From the NCBI GenBank assembly GCA_029979265.1, contig JAPOHW010000015.1:1-64000 (forward strand): DNA of 64,000 bases, written 5' to 3'. Origin of the DNA: Actinomycetota bacterium. Lineage in GTDB: Bacteria > Actinomycetota > Acidimicrobiia > Acidimicrobiales > Aldehydirespiratoraceae. Below, in pieces: positions 61,619 through 64,000 of the stretch. Every line of letters begins with the position of its first letter. Positions within the stretch are counted from its first letter, which is position 1. The notes under the pieces are model-generated. The model was given only the letters and a program-made list of their open reading frames with translations, had not been told where the DNA came from and ran no database searches. The position numbers and the translations under genes were made by a program.

Positions 61619-63316
61619 ATGTCCTTCCCGTCCGATCTCGAGATCGCCGGTCGCGCCACGCTCAAGCCGCTGGGCGACATCGCCGCTGCTGCCGGTATTC
61701 CCGACGAATGCCTCGAGCCCTACGGAACCGGCGCGGCCAAGATCACCCTCGACGCCATCGACAAGATGGCCGACCGACCCACGGCCAAGTACGTGGTCGT
61801 CTCGGCCATCACCCCCACCCCACTCGGTGAAGGCAAGACCACGACCACCGTCGGCCTCGGACAGGCGTTCCAGCACATCGGCTCGTCGGCCACCATCGCC
61901 ATCCGCCAGCCCTCGATGGGCCCGACCTTCGGCATCAAGGGTGGGGCCGCCGGTGGTGGCTACAGCCAGGTCGTGCCGATGGAACTGTTCAACCTCCACC
62001 TGACCGGCGACATGCACGCCGTCACCGCAGCACACAACTTGTGCGCCGCAATGGTCGACGCACATCTGTTCCACGGCAACGAGTGCGGCTTCGACATCCA
62101 CAACATCACCTGGCGACGGGTGGTCGACATCAACGATCGTGCCCTGCGCAACATCACGATCGGCCTCGGCGGCAAGCTGGACGGCATCCCCCGAGAGACC
62201 GGCTTCGACATCACTGCGGCATCCGAAGTCATGGCTGCACTGGCCCTTGCGACCGATCTGTTCGACCTGCGGGCTCGGATGGGCCGCATCGTGCTCGGCT
62301 ACACCCGGGCCGGTGAGCCCATCACCGCCGAAGACATCGGTGCAGCCGGATCGATGACGGTCATCCTGCGAGAGGCCATCAAGCCGAACCTGATGCAGAC
62401 ACTCGAGAACACGCCGGCCCTGGTGCACACCGGCCCCTTCGGCAACATCGCCACCGGCAACAGCTCGATCGTCGCCGATCGGATCGGAATCCGCACGAGC
62501 GAGTTCCTGCTCACCGAGGCCGGCTTCGGCGCCGACATGGGGGCAGAGCGATTCTTCAACATCAAGTGCCGCTACTCGGGCCTTGCGCCTGATGCATCGG
62601 TGCTCGTGGCGACGGTGCGTGGCCTCAAGGCTCACTCCGGGAACCACCGCATCGTCCCCGGAAAGCCACTGCCCCCAGCCCTGCTCGACGCCAACCCCGA
62701 CGAGGTCCACCAGGGAGGTGACAACCTTCGCAAACAGCTCGAGAACATGCAGGTACACGGCTGCACACCGGTCGTTGCCATCAATGTGTTCCCCGGCGAC
62801 CATGCCGACGACATCGCCGCCATTCACGAGATCGCATCGGAGTACGGCGCCCGTGCCGCCGTCTCGACGCACTTCTCCGACGGTGGCCGAGGCGCATCGG
62901 AGCTGGCCGAGGCGGTCAAGGAGGCGGCCGAAGAACCCTCGGAGTTCCAGGTCCTGTACCCCGACGACGCCTCGCTGAAGGACAAGATCCACGCCGTTGC
63001 CACCAGGGTGTACGGCGCCGACGGCGTGGAGTACTCCACCACCGCCGACAAACAGATCGCCAACTACACCGAGCAGGGCTTCGCCAACCTGCCGGTCTGT
63101 ATCGCCAAACAGCATCTCTCGCTCAGCCATGACGCAGCGCTCAAGGGTGCACCCACGGGTTGGACGCTGCCGGTCCGTGAAGTTCGGGCCTCGGTCGGTG
63201 CCGGTTTCGTCTACCCGATCTGCGGCGACATGCGCACCATGCCCGGGTTGGGGACCATGCCTGCGGCCAGGGCGATCGACATCGACGACAACGGCGACAT
63301 CATCAATCTCTCCTAG
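61619..63316 (+). CDS. fhs: Formate-tetrahydrofolate ligase
   Basis: A 565-residue enzyme of standard length. The ATP loop is TPTPLGEGKTTTTVGLGQAF, followed by RQPSMGPTFGIKGGAAGGGYSQVVPME, LTGDMHAVTAAHNLCAA, NITWRRVVDINDRALRN, TEAGFGADMGAERFFNIKCR, and C-terminal ICGDMRTMPGLGTMPAA. It joins formate to THF (10-formyl-THF) with ATP, or runs in reverse to release formate and ATP. The second direction would fit oxidation of methyl groups to formate, then CO2 by the Fdh at 40-44 kb. ATG at 61619 with GGGGGA upstream; the ORF-track start at 61394 is inside gntR. metF follows 11 bp later. Confidence 0.96.
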   Translation: MSFPSDLEIAGRATLKPLGDIAAAAGIPDECLEPYGTGAAKITLDAIDKMADRPTAKYVVVSAITPTPLGEGKTTTTVGLGQAFQHIGSSATIAIRQPSMGPTFGIKGGAAGGGYSQVVPMELFNLHLTGDMHAVTAAHNLCAAMVDAHLFHGNECGFDIHNITWRRVVDINDRALRNITIGLGGKLDGIPRETGFDITAASEVMAALALATDLFDLRARMGRIVLGYTRAGEPITAEDIGAAGSMTVILREAIKPNLMQTLENTPALVHTGPFGNIATGNSSIVADRIGIRTSEFLLTEAGFGADMGAERFFNIKCRYSGLAPDASVLVATVRGLKAHSGNHRIVPGKPLPPALLDANPDEVHQGGDNLRKQLENMQVHGCTPVVAINVFPGDHADDIAAIHEIASEYGARAAVSTHFSDGGRGASELAEAVKEAAEEPSEFQVLYPDDASLKDKIHAVATRVYGADGVEYSTTADKQIANYTEQGFANLPVCIAKQHLSLSHDAALKGAPTGWTLPVREVRASVGAGFVYPICGDMRTMPGLGTMPAARAIDIDDNGDIINLS

Positions 63317-63327
63317 GGAGGCCACCC

Positions 63328-64000
63328 ATGGCTCTGTTCAAGAAGACAGAGGTGCCAGCGATCGTCGAGTCCGACGAGGCGAAGGCGCACCGCGAACACC
63401 TCACTCGCAATTACACGATCGAACTCATTCCGATGAAGAGCCTCGAAACGGCGCGTGCCCACCTGCCCGCCGGCGCAACACTCTCGATCACTGCATCACC
63501 GGTGAAGGGGCTCGAGGAGACCCAGCGCCTCACCGAGATCTTCCAGGGCGAGGGGTTCGATCCCGTTCCCCACATCTCGGCCCGGATGGTTCGCGACAGA
63601 GCGCACTGCGCCGACATTGCGCACTGGTTGCGCGACAACGGTCTCACCAAGATGTTCCTGGTCGGTGGCGACCAAGACCCTCCCGGCGAGTACTTCGACG
63701 CCGTTCGCTTTCTCGAAGCCTTCCTCGAGCACGACCACGGTCTCGAGGGTCTCGGTGTGACGTCGTACCCGGACCACCATGCATTCATCTCCGACGAGAA
63801 ACTGCACGAGGCGCTGCACGCAAAGCAGGCGCTGCTCGAGGCCGCTGGACTGCGGGGCTGGTGCTCGACGCAGATGTGCTTCGACGCCGCCGTGATCGAG
63901 GCGTGGCTGCGCAAGGAGCGGGCCGAAGGACTCACCCTGCCGGTGCATCTCGGTGTTTCCGGCGTCGTCGACAAGACGAAGCTCATGACCATGGGGGTGC
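63328..64000 (+). CDS. metF: Methylenetetrahydrofolate reductase-like protein, partial
   Basis: The frame starts at ATG 63328, 7 nt after AGGGAGG, and is open at the right edge (224 codons visible). MALFKKTEVPAIVESDEAKAHREHLTRN leads into IELIPMKSLETARAHLP and SITASPVKGLEETQRLTEIF. PHISARMVRDRAHCADIAHWLRDNG, MFLVGGDQDPPGEY and LGVTSYPDHHAF fit the TIM barrel of MetF. The canonical MetF Glu/Asp region is only loosely matched. This fits the divergent branch of MetF relatives used in C1 oxidation together with fhs, as seen in methyl-group catabolism, rather than methionine synthesis. Cotranscribed with fhs. Confidence 0.85.
   Translation, partial: MALFKKTEVPAIVESDEAKAHREHLTRNYTIELIPMKSLETARAHLPAGATLSITASPVKGLEETQRLTEIFQGEGFDPVPHISARMVRDRAHCADIAHWLRDNGLTKMFLVGGDQDPPGEYFDAVRFLEAFLEHDHGLEGLGVTSYPDHHAFISDEKLHEALHAKQALLEAAGLRGWCSTQMCFDAAVIEAWLRKERAEGLTLPVHLGVSGVVDKTKLMTMGV

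Overview
The window is a dense, GC-rich (roughly two-thirds G+C by eye) bacterial chromosome segment with about 54 protein genes, no RNA genes, no mobile elements and no gap above about 220 bases. Several features suggest a free-living aerobic actinobacterium, possibly of the Acidimicrobiia type: F420-type luciferase-like oxidoreductases, many short-chain dehydrogenases, acyl-CoA dehydrogenases and P450s, a non-pyrrolysine MttB homologue, MarR/IclR/GntR/Lrp regulators, and frequent ATGA/GTGA gene overlaps. The taxonomy is inferred from gene content only.

Layout. 1-4.1 kb: the FAD subunit of a molybdenum hydroxylase (cut by the left edge), a phosphotransferase, a TauD-type dioxygenase and a luciferase-like oxidoreductase. 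4.15-11.1 kb (minus): a translationally coupled operon, mttB-like methyltransferase / DapA-KdgD-like lyase / aldehyde dehydrogenase / FAD amine oxidase / two SDRs. It looks like a pathway for a quaternary or N-methylated amine ending in an aldehyde-to-acid step. 11.3-21.2 kb: D-aminoacylase-like amidohydrolase, S9 peptidase, EamA and MFS transporters, a small SET protein, a DddP-like M24 protein and a membrane-anchored WD/propeller-like protein. 21.3-27.2 kb: SDR, MoaD/ThiS-like carrier, a three-subunit molybdenum hydroxylase, RidA and RraA-like proteins. 27.4-31.1 kb: a 1,207-residue GAF/PAS/GGDEF/EAL protein. 31.1-39.9 kb: acyl-CoA dehydrogenases, a P450, MarR, and an isobutyryl-CoA-mutase-type operon (icmA, icmB, meaB) followed by SDR and enoyl-CoA hydratase.

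39.9-47.3 kb: an NAD-type formate dehydrogenase in an unusual arrangement. The catalytic molybdopterin part (with an in-frame UGA and a SECIS-like hairpin) is one gene, the NuoEF-like subunit follows, and the N-terminal iron-sulfur part usually fused to the catalytic subunit is a separate third gene. It is divergent from proS, which is followed by an IclR regulator. 47.3-55.2 kb: LigAB extradiol dioxygenase, P450, FAD-linked hydroxyacid oxidase, sulfatase, HPPD-like VOC protein, Lrp regulator. 55.2-64 kb: luciferase-like oxidoreductase, acyl-CoA dehydrogenase, etfA/etfB, a dimethylglycine/sarcosine dehydrogenase, GntR, formate-THF ligase (fhs) and a methylene-THF reductase (cut by the right edge).

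The unifying theme is one-carbon metabolism. N-demethylation (MttB, dimethylglycine/sarcosine dehydrogenase with ETF), tetrahydrofolate C1 transfer (fhs, metF) and formate oxidation (Fdh) are all present. The most interesting regulatory signal is a 35-bp tandem palindrome (two 17-bp sites of the form GTTCC-N7-GGAAC, offset by 18 bp). It occurs upstream of fdhA, of the iclR gene and of fhs, and suggests that the IclR protein controls a formate/C1 regulon.
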